Source: Thermoleptolyngbya sichuanensis A183
Lineage (GTDB): Bacteria > Cyanobacteriota > Cyanobacteriia > Elainellales > Elainellaceae
DNA: 64,000 nucleotides
Assembly (NCBI RefSeq): GCF_013177315.1
Contig: NZ_CP053661.1
Coordinates: 4,588,001 to 4,652,000 of the forward strand
Direction: 5' to 3'
The notes below the pieces were generated by a model. That model had not been told where the DNA came from, ran no database searches, and saw only the letters and a program-made list of their open reading frames with translations. A program made the translations under genes and the position numbers. Shown in pieces: positions 18,615 through 27,369 of this stretch (its first letter is position 1; each line of letters opens with the position of its first letter).

Positions 18615-20672
18615 ATGCCTGCTTCTCCTCAAACTGTGGGGCCAACTTTGCCAAACGCAGCCGATAGCGCGGCTCCTGCCAAGCCCCTGCGCCTCAGTGC
18701 GGTGCTAACCCGGTTTCAACCCACGCCCGATTCCCGGCTGCTGGGGCTGGCGCTGCTCATTGGCACGGGTGCAGGGCTGGGCGTGGTTACGTTTCGCTAT
18801 CTGATTCACCTAGTCAACCAACTCATGCTGGGGCGCGTGGCGGGCGTGCTGTCCGTTTGGGGACACTGGACGCTGGCGCTGCTGCCGATTTTGGGTGGGC
18901 TATTGGTGGGCGGGTTGCGCTGGGGTGTGCAGGGCTTTGGGCCGGGCCTGTCGGCGCTGATGGAAACGGTACAGGGCGGCAAGGAACTGGCCCCGCTCAA
19001 GCCCGTGAGCAAGATGGTGGCGGCCGCAGTATCGCTGGGCAGCGGTGCGTCCCTGGGGCCAGAAGGTCCGAGTGTGGAAATTGGCGCAAATTTTAGTCTG
19101 CTGTTGGGGCAGGCGCTGAAGGTGTCGCAAGCGCGGCAGTTGTTGCTGCTGGGGGCGGGGGCGGCGGCGGGTTTGGCGGCGGGGTTTAATGCGCCGATTG
19201 CAGGGGTGTTCTTTGCGCTGGAAGTGGTGCTGGGCAGCCTGTTTGCCCCGTCGTCGGCGAGTGTGGTGCTGCTGTCGGCGGTGGTGGCGGCGTGGATCGC
19301 ACAGATTGGGCTGGGGGCAAAGCCTGCCTTTGCGCTGCCGGCCTATGAGGTGCGGAGTCTGCTAGAACTGCCGCTGTATGTGGGGTTGGGGGTGTTTGCT
19401 AGTCTGGTGTCCATTCTCTATCGGCAGGCAATGGCGATCGCCCAGCAGGCGTTTCAGGGGCAACTGCCGGGGACGCAATGGCTGGCGAAAATTCCCAATC
19501 CGCTGCATCCGGTGCTGGGTGGCATTGCGGTTGGGGCTGTGGCGCTGTGGTTTCCGCAAATTCTGGGCGTGGGCTACGAAACCATCGAGTCCATTTTGCA
19601 AGATGTGCAGTTTCCGCTGCGGATGGTGATCGCGCTGCTGGGGCTAAAGCTGGTGATGACGGCGGTGAGCTTTGGCAGCGGGTTTGTGGGCGGCGTGTTT
19701 GCCCCGGCGCTGTTTTTGGGCGCGTCGCTGGGGTTGGTGTATGGCAAAACATTGGCGATCGCCCTGCCCGTGCTGCATCCCTATATGGCCTCGCCGCCGG
19801 CCTATGCGATGGTGGGCATGGCAGCAGTGCTAGCAGGCAGCGTCCGCGCCCCGCTCACGTCCATCCTGCTGCTGTTTGAGCTAACGCAAGACTACCGCAT
19901 CATTTTGCCGCTGATGTCGGCGGTGGGGCTGAGCATCTGGCTGGTGGAAACCCTGCAACCCACCAAACTGATGGACTCCGACGGCGAACAGCAGGAAGCC
20001 CCAGAGGAGACAATTGCCGGAATCTCCGTCCCCGCATCGCTGTTGGTGGTCGATGCTTTGCAGCCGATCGCCCTCAAGCTGTCTGCGAACCTGCTGCTGG
20101 CACAAGCCGCCCGCACCCTGATCGACCAGCGGGCCACCTGCGCCTTAGTGATGGACAACCTGGCCGGGCTAGATAACGTAGATCACCTGAATAATTTAGA
20201 CTATCTGGGCGGCGACGAAACACTAGTGGGTATCCTGACCCTACGCGATATCAACCGCTTGATTCTCAAGGCTGAAGAAGCCCCCGACCTGCTCCAGCAA
20301 CCCATCCGCGACCTCTGCACCACTCATGTCCTGTTTGCCTACAGCGACGAAACCGTGAAAGAGGCGATCGCCCGCATGGGCACTCGCGGCTTGCACCAGA
20401 TCCCCGTCGTCGAGCGCGACCACCCCACCCACGTCATCGGCCTGCTCACGGAAGAGAGCATTACCACCGCCGCCCGCCTGGCCCGCATTACCAAAGCCCT
20501 AGGCGACAGCGAGGAGTCGTCGGAAGATTTTCAGGCTGACCTGGCAGAACGAAACGGAAAGGCGATCGCGCCGCCAGAGGAAAAAATCGAGATCGAGAGC
20601 CAAATTCTGCCAAATTCTCTAACAGTTGATGACTCTCTTGATGCCGAGAGCCTTGGTAAAGTTAGATCCTAA
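18615..20672 (+). CDS. ClC-family chloride channel/antiporter with CBS domains
   Basis: A 685-residue membrane protein. Residues about 40-450 carry the ClC fold, with SGASLGPEGPSVEIG (the GxEGP selectivity segment and gating glutamate), AAGFNAPIAGVFFALE and FGSGFVGGVFAPALFLG. Residues about 470-630 contain two CBS motifs, the second ending in QIPVVERDHPTHVIGLLTEESI; CBS pairs usually bind adenine nucleotides and regulate transport. The C-terminal tail is acidic. Its last 47 bp overlap an open frame of the next gene, whose likely true start is 40 bp after the stop. Transport of chloride, possibly in exchange for protons, is inferred from the family. Confidence 0.93.
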   Translation: MPASPQTVGPTLPNAADSAAPAKPLRLSAVLTRFQPTPDSRLLGLALLIGTGAGLGVVTFRYLIHLVNQLMLGRVAGVLSVWGHWTLALLPILGGLLVGGLRWGVQGFGPGLSALMETVQGGKELAPLKPVSKMVAAAVSLGSGASLGPEGPSVEIGANFSLLLGQALKVSQARQLLLLGAGAAAGLAAGFNAPIAGVFFALEVVLGSLFAPSSASVVLLSAVVAAWIAQIGLGAKPAFALPAYEVRSLLELPLYVGLGVFASLVSILYRQAMAIAQQAFQGQLPGTQWLAKIPNPLHPVLGGIAVGAVALWFPQILGVGYETIESILQDVQFPLRMVIALLGLKLVMTAVSFGSGFVGGVFAPALFLGASLGLVYGKTLAIALPVLHPYMASPPAYAMVGMAAVLAGSVRAPLTSILLLFELTQDYRIILPLMSAVGLSIWLVETLQPTKLMDSDGEQQEAPEETIAGISVPASLLVVDALQPIALKLSANLLLAQAARTLIDQRATCALVMDNLAGLDNVDHLNNLDYLGGDETLVGILTLRDINRLILKAEEAPDLLQQPIRDLCTTHVLFAYSDETVKEAIARMGTRGLHQIPVVERDHPTHVIGLLTEESITTAARLARITKALGDSEESSEDFQADLAERNGKAIAPPEEKIEIESQILPNSLTVDDSLDAESLGKVRS

Positions 20673-20712
20673 TATCCATCATTCGCAATCCTTCCACCGC
20701 AATTTTTCCGCT

Positions 20713-21762
20713 ATGAGCAATCGTAGTGTTATCACAATCAAGCCTGATGAGCATGGCGATACTCCATACATTCGCCACACACGTATCACGGTGTATGACG
20801 TTTTGGGCTGGCTTGCCGATGGACAATCCATCGCTGAAATTGTCAATAAATTCCCAGAACTGACAGAAACCGATATCAGGGCTTGCCTGGAATTTGCAGC
20901 CGATCGCAGTCATTACGGTTCATCTATTTCTAGACCTGAAGCCTCTAGAACTGAAACCCTCTCTTCGCCAATTCTTCACTCCATCAGCCCCGCCTATTCC
21001 GAAACCTCGATCAACGCTCAGCAGCATGTCGATGATCCAGTTTCGTCCCAAGAAATCGATCAAACTCCGCCTGCCCCGCAGCCCAGCGCCTTGCTTAAAC
21101 CCTTTGTCTGGATGGAGAAGCGGATTTGGGAGCCGCTACTTTCCTGGGGAGAAAATCAGGCCTTAATCAGCCTGCTGGGGTTATTGGGTAACCTTGGTCT
21201 CATCATTGCCGTCGTCAGTTACATCGGCTTAGAAAAACAGCGGCGCGACGATCAGGTTTATGCAGCTTGGCAGACCATCACCAACGCCCAGGGACAAAGC
21301 GGGAACGGAGGACGCATCCTGGCTCTAGAGTTTCTGAATGCTTCGCCAGGGGCAAACTGGCGTTTGCATTTTCCCTGGATTTGCATCTCTGAAGATTGGC
21401 TCTGTTCCAAGTGGGAACCGGAAAGCTTGGACGGGGTGGACTTGGCAAAGGCCTACCTAGCCGGAATTCAGCTACCCAAAGCCAGCTTGGTTGAAGCGAA
21501 TTTGGAAGGCGCAGTTCTATGGGGAGCCAACTTGCAGGGGGCAAATTTGGAAGAAGCGAATTTGAGAGGGGCAAAGTTGGGCGCAGCCAATCTACAGGGG
21601 ACAAGACTGGATGAAACCAACTTTCAAGGAGCCTTTTATTCTGACGAAAAAACGTCCAGGAGTTTGTGTGTAGATATTACCTATCCGCCCATTTATCCCT
21701 GCCCGACTCAATTTCCAGAAGGCTTTGATCCAGAATCCGCCGGAATGAAACCGCTTCCCTAG
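20713..21762 (+). CDS. DUF433 - transmembrane - pentapeptide-repeat protein
   Basis: From ATG 20713 the protein has 349 residues. Residues about 1-67 match DUF433 (PYIRHTRITVYDVLGWLADG, then FPELTETDIRACLEFAADR), a winged-helix-like family common in VapB-type antitoxins. A Ser/Pro-rich linker follows, then one membrane helix (about 150-173, LGLLGNLGLIIAVVSYIGL), and pentapeptide repeats of the A(N/D)LxG kind at about 238-309. The combination is unusual: a DNA-binding-like domain tethered to the membrane with a beta-helix outside it in sequence. Function unknown. A short repeat array and an IS4 element follow directly. Confidence 0.78.
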   Translation: MSNRSVITIKPDEHGDTPYIRHTRITVYDVLGWLADGQSIAEIVNKFPELTETDIRACLEFAADRSHYGSSISRPEASRTETLSSPILHSISPAYSETSINAQQHVDDPVSSQEIDQTPPAPQPSALLKPFVWMEKRIWEPLLSWGENQALISLLGLLGNLGLIIAVVSYIGLEKQRRDDQVYAAWQTITNAQGQSGNGGRILALEFLNASPGANWRLHFPWICISEDWLCSKWEPESLDGVDLAKAYLAGIQLPKASLVEANLEGAVLWGANLQGANLEEANLRGAKLGAANLQGTRLDETNFQGAFYSDEKTSRSLCVDITYPPIYPCPTQFPEGFDPESAGMKPLP

Positions 21763-21787
21763 CAGTCTATTCATAAACAGTCTATTC

Positions 21788-22889
21788 CAGAAGTGTTGAA
21801 TTGAGACATAAAACTTTACATTCAACCCTACGAAGCTCCTACGAGTGTCTCTGGCAGCAGATCGTAGCTCCAATGGACAATCGAACAACGACGACTCAAT
21901 TCAAGTTGCAAATAGCGCAACTTATCTAGTAATTGATGACCATAAAACTCTGGAATTTCTATCAATTGCAGAATCAGATAGGCAATCAACACCATGTAGA
22001 TTTGAATGGTGACTCCATTGACACTCTTAGAGATTAGTTTATCTAGCTTCAAGTGCATCTTTAGAAACTTCCACAGCACTTCTATCTGCCACCGATGGCG
22101 ATAGACTTCACTAATCTCTTCATTCGTCATCAGTTCTACATTGGTCGCCAGCCGAAACTCCGTTTGGCTCTCTAAGTCACAAAACCAAACCACTCGATAT
22201 CGCTCATGCTCAAACTCGGTCTTCATCGTGTTCTTAAGGCGGACAACAAAGCGAGTCTGATCCTGGCTTAATTGGTCAAGGAAATCCCAACTGGCAAAGC
22301 CTCTATCCATGACGCCGATGGCATCTTCAGGAATCATTCCTGTCACTCTGTCAGCAAATTTTGCGTCATGTCCTTGACCAAAATGAATCAGGCATTCACT
22401 GGGATTACCTTGCGTTAAGTTGACTCCATTAAGCAATTTGACTTGATGATAGCCTTGCATCCAGAACAACTTGCTTGTCAATGTGATGACCGTTGAATCA
22501 ATGGAAAACAGCATCTGTGCTGTCGCTGGATTTTTTTGTTTTAGCTGTCTTATGAGCTCAGCGTAGATGCGACAAAAGTGTTCATCCTGTCGAGTCTTGC
22601 AGGCTTTAGAAAAGGTGGAAATATCAACCTTGATTCCTGCTTTGTTGAGACGATAAAACAGGCTTCTCATGCTCGTTAAACCCTGGTCTAAAACGAAGGT
22701 CAACCAGATTTCAAAGAATAAGCGAGAGTTCAAAACAGGATAGTTATGTGGGCACAACTGCTTGAGTATCGGTTTGACAAGCGCAGGAAATGACACTAGC
22801 ATCTTAAACATTGTTTTTGTTTGCTGGGGGCTAGAATACAATATTCTGCCCCTATTTTTTGTATGTTGAGCTATCTTTCAACACTTCTG
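21788..22889 (-). mobile_element. Intact IS4-family insertion sequence, 1102 bp
   Basis: The ends are inverted repeats CAGAAGTGTTGAA (21788-21800) and TTCAACACTTCTG (22877-22889). They are flanked by a perfect 9-bp target duplication, AGTCTATTC (21779-21787 and 22890-22898). One transposase gene fills most of the element. The insertion split a tandem array of AGTCTATTCATAAAC-like units. Confidence 0.92.
21828..22841 (-). CDS. IS4-family transposase
   Basis: A 337-residue DDE transposase. The catalytic residues can be placed in SIDSTVITL (first Asp), GVMDRGFASW (second Asp) and YRHRWQIEVLWKFLK, which has the exact IS4 spacing Y-2-R-3-E-6-K. The gene is full-length and shows no frameshift, so the element may still be active. 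It lies between inverted terminal repeats and a 9-bp target duplication. Confidence 0.95.
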   Translation of the reverse strand: MYSSPQQTKTMFKMLVSFPALVKPILKQLCPHNYPVLNSRLFFEIWLTFVLDQGLTSMRSLFYRLNKAGIKVDISTFSKACKTRQDEHFCRIYAELIRQLKQKNPATAQMLFSIDSTVITLTSKLFWMQGYHQVKLLNGVNLTQGNPSECLIHFGQGHDAKFADRVTGMIPEDAIGVMDRGFASWDFLDQLSQDQTRFVVRLKNTMKTEFEHERYRVVWFCDLESQTEFRLATNVELMTNEEISEVYRHRWQIEVLWKFLKMHLKLDKLISKSVNGVTIQIYMVLIAYLILQLIEIPEFYGHQLLDKLRYLQLELSRRCSIVHWSYDLLPETLVGAS

Positions 22890-23220
22890 AGTCTATTCAT
22901 AAACAGCTTATTCATAAACATTCATAAGTATGTGATTGCTTTATTGCCGAATATGGATTGCCAAAGAGAGCTAATCCGAGGGGCTAAAGCGATTTGGTCT
23001 GGACTGGTTGTTATCAGTCATGGTTTGATTTTCAAAATCTTTGTGATTTCCTGGATGACGAAGCTCGAAAACGCTTGTGATTATAGAAGTGCGAATAGTG
23101 TGACTATAGAAGTGTGACTATAAAAGATAGTGGTGCTTCATTGAGAACTGGCATCACCTGTTGGCTTCACGCTTGAAAAACAGAGGTCACGATCCGAATC
23201 AAGACGCTAAAGGAGCAAAC
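22890..23220. other. Non-coding region after the IS4 element
   Basis: The first 45 bp hold the rest of the split repeat array (AGTCTATTCATAAAC, AGCTTATTCATAAAC, ATTCATAAG). Further on, GAAGTGYGAMTA-like words recur at about 23088-23118. No supported gene; the end is the leader of the DUF4230 gene. Confidence 0.5.
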
Positions 23221-23880
23221 ATGAATTCGTTGGGTATTTTGAAAATGGCTCAAGGGGTCGTGGAGCGATTGGGCGATCGCGCGAAGGTTTACATCGGCGC
23301 GGGGCTGGTGGGTCTTGCAGTGTTGGCGATGCTGCTGTTTTCGCTGTTCCGTCCAGCCCAGATCATGACGACTGAAAGCGTGCGAAACCTGATCTTTAGC
23401 GGTGTGGAAAATGCCAGCGAGTTTGTGGCCGCCACGACGGACAGCTATGCTACGGTCAAGGTGGAAGAAGTCGCCAAAAAGTTGGGCATTCCTATTGGAA
23501 AAACCAGCCTGATCTATGAAGGCGTGGGCACGGTGCAGGCAGGCTTTAACCTGAAAGACTTGGTGGTTTCAGATCTCGACTTCAAGAATCGCGTCATCAA
23601 AGCCGAATTGCCCGCTCCTCAGATTTTGAACATCAATCTCGACATTGCGCGGAGTTCAAAAATCGACGACTACCGCTCGTGGTTTGGCCCCGCGGCGACC
23701 GCCGATCTATACGAAGAAGCGCAGCACGAAGCACTCGCCATCATTCGCGAAAAAGCGTGCAGCGGCAACCTGTTCAAAGCCGCCAATAGCAGCGCCAAAG
23801 AGCAGATCAGGACGATTCTGAATAAAGCTGGATTTAATACCGTGACGGTTGAAGTGGAGTCTGGAAACTGCGCCGCCTAG
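23221..23880 (+). CDS. DUF4230 single-pass membrane protein
   Basis: The start is ATG 23221, chosen because CTAAAGGAGCAAAC gives an excellent ribosome binding site. The 219-residue product has a short cytoplasmic start, one hydrophobic helix (IGAGLVGLAVLAMLLFSLF, about residues 28-46) and an outer domain of the DUF4230 family (YEGVGTVQAGFNLKDLVVSD, then ELPAPQILNINLDIARSSK). Two cysteines near the C-terminus (ACSG and NCAA) could form a disulfide. DUF4230 has no established function; in this topology the domain would be periplasmic or lumenal. Confidence 0.82.
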   Translation: MNSLGILKMAQGVVERLGDRAKVYIGAGLVGLAVLAMLLFSLFRPAQIMTTESVRNLIFSGVENASEFVAATTDSYATVKVEEVAKKLGIPIGKTSLIYEGVGTVQAGFNLKDLVVSDLDFKNRVIKAELPAPQILNINLDIARSSKIDDYRSWFGPAATADLYEEAQHEALAIIREKACSGNLFKAANSSAKEQIRTILNKAGFNTVTVEVESGNCAA

Positions 23881-24076
23881 CGTTGCAGCCGCCTTAGCTT
23901 GAATCAATCGTGAATAAACCGGCATGAATAAACCGGGCAGGCTGGATGGGGCGATCGCCCTCTCCAGCTTGTTTATTTCTCCCCTATGCCGCTTGCTTTT
24001 TCTCGCTCACCTGTGGCACAAGGGCAGTAGACCGTTCGTTATCGTTCCAACATCGCGTCGCCACCCAACCCCCAAC

Positions 24077-24772
24077 ATGCTGTATTGGCTTATCTGGCTC
24101 GGCTTTATTGCCTACGCCGCCTTCCTCGCGCCGCCCGATCGCCCCGAAACGCTTAGCCTGATTCAGAACCTCTCAACGGGCCAGTGGGATGGCATCAATC
24201 CCCTGATTATTGCGCTGTTTAATCTAATGGGCATCTGGCCGCTGATCTATAGCGCGGTGCTGTATGCCGACGGGCGCGGGCAGCGGGTGCGGGCGTTTCC
24301 CTTTGCGGCGGGTAGCTTTGCCGTAGGTGCGTTTGCCCTGTTGCCCTATCTGGCACTGCGAAAGCCGAATCCCACTTTTATCGGCGAAACGTCCTGGCTG
24401 ATTCGCATCTTGGATTCCGTCTGGACGGGGCGCGTGCTGCTATTGGGGGCGATCGCCCTGCTGGTCTACGGCTTCACCCAGGGCAACTGGGCTGATTTTG
24501 TGCAGCAGTGGCAAACCAGCAAGTTTATTCACGTCATGAGCCTGGATTTTGTTGCCCTGTCGGCGCTGTTTCCGGTGCTGCTGCGCGATGATCTGGCACG
24601 GCGGGGTCTGGGAAGCCGCTGGTTCTGGGCGATCGCGCTGGTTCCCCTGCTGGGGCCGCTGGTCTACCTATCCATCCGCCCGCCCCTTGCCCGTGCCACC
24701 GAATTTGCCACCTCAGAAATTGCCCCAGAAACCGCCCCAGAAACCGCCCCGGAAGTCTCCCTAGAGGGATAG
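24077..24772 (+). CDS. Cyanobacterial polytopic membrane protein, hypothetical
   Basis: From ATG 24077 the product has 231 residues with about six hydrophobic segments (LYWLIWLGFIAYAAFLA; IIALFNLMGIWPLIYSAVL; FAVGAFALLPYLAL; VLLLGAIALLVYGF; FVALSALFPVLL; WFWAIALVPLLGPLVYLSI). The C-terminus is a run of APETAPE repeats. The frame is open upstream to 23924, but membrane-protein character starts at 24077. I recognise the pattern of a conserved cyanobacterial and plastid-type membrane protein but cannot name a function. Confidence 0.7.
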   Translation: MLYWLIWLGFIAYAAFLAPPDRPETLSLIQNLSTGQWDGINPLIIALFNLMGIWPLIYSAVLYADGRGQRVRAFPFAAGSFAVGAFALLPYLALRKPNPTFIGETSWLIRILDSVWTGRVLLLGAIALLVYGFTQGNWADFVQQWQTSKFIHVMSLDFVALSALFPVLLRDDLARRGLGSRWFWAIALVPLLGPLVYLSIRPPLARATEFATSEIAPETAPETAPEVSLEG

Positions 24773-25203
24773 CTGCAACAATGGGCGATCGCAGCTTAAT
24801 ATCCCTGCGGAATGAAGTTTGCTGACATGTGATCTCGTAACATTCAACATATCAAGCAAGTTTGCAAAACTAACAGGGGATATCGAGCGATCGCCCTGTG
24901 CAGTGTTTTTGATTTTCTAAGAGCTAATTTATGAAGCAAATCTTAAGAAGCCTGAAACTCTTGGCATGTGTGGCTTTGAGGTCATGTTTGCCCAGGAAAA
25001 GCGGTTTCTCGGAAATCCTTGATTAACAAGGCTTTCAGGCTCCTTTACAAATTAGCTCTAAAGCGGGTTATGCGTTGTACCGAAATATTGGGTCAACGCA
25101 CTGCTTTCCGTGAAATTAAACGCTTCTACGGACCGAGTAGGTTCGTCGGCTGTTGAGATCAATTTGTTCTTTAATTTGTTCTTTAAACTGTGGGAGAAAG
25201 ATC
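24773..25203. other. Non-coding region containing a MITE
   Basis: Apart from the 138-bp MITE at 24921-25058, this region has no gene. Just before the GlsB-like gene the word AATTTGTTCTTTAA occurs twice in tandem (about 25161-25187), followed by a GGGAGAAAG ribosome binding site. Confidence 0.5.
24921..25058. mobile_element. 138-bp MITE, copy 1 (TNA target duplication)
   Basis: A non-coding element bounded by GAGCTAATTT and its inverted copy AAATTAGCTC, with a second inner inverted pair (AGCCTGAAA / TTTCAGGCT). It is flanked by TAA on both sides. A second copy of the same length at 28389-28526 differs at one position and is flanked by TGA. GAG ends with a 3-bp TNA duplication are the signature of the IS1031 group of the IS5 family. 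No matching transposase is in the window. Confidence 0.9.
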
Positions 25204-25461
25204 ATGGCTAATCTATTGACTTGGCTGTTGTTGGGCTTTATCGCGGGCGCGTTGGCAAAGCTAATTTATCCAGGACGGCAGGGCGGCGGCATCTTTGCCA
25301 CAACGCTACTGGGTATTTTGGGTGCAATGGTGGGCGGATGGCTGGGCACGGTGCTGTTGGGAGGAGCCGTTACAGGGCTGAATCTGACCAGCATTATCCT
25401 GGCAGTGATTGGGGCAATGCTGCTGATCTTCCTGTGGGGTGTATTTACTCGCGCTGCCTAA
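25204..25461 (+). CDS. GlsB/YeaQ/YmgE-family stress membrane protein
   Basis: An 85-residue protein of the transglycosylase-associated (GlsB/YeaQ/YmgE) family, despite the old name not an enzyme. It is three hydrophobic helices with glycine-rich turns: LLTWLLLGFIAGALAKLI, FATTLLGILGAMVGGWLG and SIILAVIGAMLLIFLWGVF. The PGRQGGGIF loop is typical. The ATG at 25204 follows GGGAGAAAG. Relatives are induced by general stress in many bacteria. Confidence 0.88.
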   Translation: MANLLTWLLLGFIAGALAKLIYPGRQGGGIFATTLLGILGAMVGGWLGTVLLGGAVTGLNLTSIILAVIGAMLLIFLWGVFTRAA

Positions 25462-25479
25462 CTCATTTGAAACAGCAAG

Positions 25480-25569
25480 GGGAACCTCGAAAATTGATAT
25501 GATTCCTGCAATTCACTTCTGTCTCATCTGAGACTGTGATCGGGTCAAATTCAATCCATCGAGGTTCCC
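25480..25569. repeat. Long inverted repeat after the GlsB-like gene
   Basis: GGGAACCTCGA (25480-25490) and TCGAGGTTCCC (25559-25569) are perfect inverse copies bounding 90 bp, with partial complementarity continuing inward. It begins 18 bp after the stop, so it could act as a 3' structure or be a small mobile palindrome. Confidence 0.6.
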
Positions 25570-25696
25570 AAAGATTCATTCAAAGTTGAATAGGCAGGAA
25601 CCCCTATTTACCCAAAGGGTATGACTATCTGCGCGATCGCACGACTGGGAACATCATGCCGCCGCTGGAACAGATAGCGAAGCGCAACCGAAAGAT

Positions 25697-26110
25697 TTAC
25701 GACTTTGGCGTTTGGTCTTCCATCAGCTTTTCCCAGGCAGCTTTGGCCGCCTCCGAAAGGCGATCGCCCAGTTCGTTGACCTCGCTCACCAGCGCATTCC
25801 AGTTTTTCTCCGCTTCCTTTTGAATCGAGTCGATCGACTGCTCCAATTCATCAGGCTTGAAAAGCTGGTTTTTCTCAACGGCCTCGCGGGCCTGGCGCAC
25901 CACCTTGAGATAGGTTTCGCGGGTAAACTCCCCTGCGGAACGGGCTTCCTGTTGGGCGCGGTGCGTAATGGCATCAATCAGCGCCTTGGTTTCTCGCTGA
26001 ATTTCATCCAGCCCTTCCAAGGCAGAGCCGTGGTCGCCCGTAGCGGGTCGCGCTTCCAGGACGATTGGCTCTTGGTCAGACCCGTTCGGTGAATTTGGAT
26101 CAAAGCTCAT
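25697..26110 (-). CDS. Hypothetical helical protein, probably coiled-coil
   Basis: A 137-residue acidic protein with no recognised family. The first 35 residues are disordered in look (NSPNGSDQEP). The rest is predicted helical with charged heptads: DEIQRETKALIDAITHRAQQ, then DELEQSIDSIQKEAEKNW and LSEAAKAAWEKLMEDQ. No signal peptide or membrane helix. The ATG lies after a G-rich, GAGGCAACGC-type leader. It shares orientation with htpX, 127 bp downstream of that gene's stop, so joint expression is possible but not shown. Confidence 0.68.
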   Translation of the reverse strand: MSFDPNSPNGSDQEPIVLEARPATGDHGSALEGLDEIQRETKALIDAITHRAQQEARSAGEFTRETYLKVVRQAREAVEKNQLFKPDELEQSIDSIQKEAEKNWNALVSEVNELGDRLSEAAKAAWEKLMEDQTPKS

Positions 26111-26167
26111 CGCGTTGCCTCCTAAAAACCTAAAACTATAGCGGGAGAGTCGGATTGCGGCAGGCTC

Positions 26168-26231
26168 AAATGACAGTCTCAGGAAATGACAGCCTCAGGA
26201 AATGACAGTCTTAGGAAATGACAGCCTCAGC
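26168..26231. repeat. Four 16-bp tandem repeats near the htpX stop
   Basis: AAATGACAGYCTCAGG occurs four times in tandem (4 x 16 = 64 bp), with one or two changes per unit. It lies between the minus-strand htpX stop and the start of the coiled-coil protein. Confidence 0.9.
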
Positions 26232-26237
26232 GAAACG

Positions 26238-27134
26238 TTAGAGTCCAGACGACTTCAGCGTTGCCGAGTCTCCTGCCGCCAAAAGCTCTTGCTCGACCCG
26301 CAGCAGATTTTCGATGCGGGCTTCGGTGGTTGGATGGGTCGAAAAGAGGCTGGAGAGAAATTGTTGAGGAATGGCGTTCATAATCAGCAGTGGCTCGAAC
26401 GCAGGATTGGTCCGCAGCGGCATTTGTCGGGCGCTTGCCTCCAGCTTTTGCAGCGCGCTCACCAAGGCACGGGGATTGCCCGTCATCCGGGCAGAGCCAG
26501 CGTCGGCTTCAAACTCGCGGGTGCGAGAAATCGCCATCTGAATTACGCTGGCGGCCAGCGGCGCTAGAAGAACGGTGAACAGCAGGCCCAGGGGATTGCC
26601 GCCGCCCTCACGCTCGTCGCGACTGCCCATGCCGCCAAACATCAAGCTGTACTGCATCATCTGCGCCAGCCAGGAGATTGCCCCAGCAACCGTTGCAGCT
26701 ACAGCTTGGGTCAGCGTGTCGCGGTTGCGGACATGGCTGAGTTCGTGGGCAATGACGGCTTCTAGCTCCGGCTCTGTGAGCATTTGCACGATGCCCTGCG
26801 TAACGGCGATCGCCGCATGTTCTGGGTCGCGCCCGGTGGCAAAGGCGTTGGCTCCTGGAGAGGGAATGACAAAGATCCGAGGCATCGGCAGGTCTGCCCG
26901 CTCACACAACCGCCGCACCATTGCATATAGCCCCGGTGCTTCGGCTTCAGTAATCGGTTGGGCCTGATAGGCAGCCAGCGCAATCTTATCCGACGAATAC
27001 CAGGACATCAGGTTTGTAAAGGCGGCGATCGCTAGTCCAATCAGCGCCCCGCTGGAACCACCCAGCATCCAGCCAATGCCAACCAGCAGCCCACTCAACA
27101 GGCTCAACAGCGCCAGGGTTTTTACTTGGTTCAT
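26238..27134 (-). CDS. htpX: HtpX-type M48 membrane metalloprotease
   Basis: A 298-residue M48 peptidase. The zinc motif HELSH (HExxH) is seen in EAVIAHELSHVRNRDTL, with the third ligand glutamate in REFEADAGSARMTG. N-terminal hydrophobic helices (TLALLSLLSGLLVGIGWML; SGALIGLAIAAFTNLM) and a central pair anchor it in the membrane with the catalytic domain in the cytoplasm. HtpX degrades misfolded membrane proteins under stress. Length and motifs are typical; the AGGAGCCGG leader supports the start. Confidence 0.95.
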   Translation of the reverse strand: MNQVKTLALLSLLSGLLVGIGWMLGGSSGALIGLAIAAFTNLMSWYSSDKIALAAYQAQPITEAEAPGLYAMVRRLCERADLPMPRIFVIPSPGANAFATGRDPEHAAIAVTQGIVQMLTEPELEAVIAHELSHVRNRDTLTQAVAATVAGAISWLAQMMQYSLMFGGMGSRDEREGGGNPLGLLFTVLLAPLAASVIQMAISRTREFEADAGSARMTGNPRALVSALQKLEASARQMPLRTNPAFEPLLIMNAIPQQFLSSLFSTHPTTEARIENLLRVEQELLAAGDSATLKSSGL

Positions 27135-27254
27135 ATCCGGCTCCTATCGCAACTCACCCGCTATTTTGCACTCAAATTGTACGAGTCGGGGATCGCCAAT
27201 CGTGAGGAAAAAACCGTTAAAGTTGGGGCGGTTTTCCGTATTGGGCAGTGTTAG

Positions 27255-27340
27255 GACTTACGCAGTTGGACAATTTCTCGCGGGCGCAGTCCGCGAGAAA
27301 TTGTCCAAACCCCAAAGAGATGATCGCAAGTGCGTAAGTC
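27255..27340. repeat. Palindromic element with a perfect 18-bp stem
   Basis: TTGGACAATTTCTCGCGG (27266-27283) pairs perfectly with 27291-27308 around a 7-nt loop. An outer inverted pair GACTTACGCA / TGCGTAAGTC (27255-27264, 27331-27340) bounds the 86-bp unit. It lies 30 bp past the CYTH gene stop and upstream of htpX. It resembles a small mobile palindrome and could also terminate transcription of the CYTH gene. Confidence 0.85.
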
Positions 27341-27369
27341 GTGAGTGGTTAGATTTGGAGGAAAAAGGA

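Noticed and set aside
22821-23117. 98-codon frame after the IS4 element
   Set aside because: It runs through the IS end and the split tandem repeat and has no family signature.
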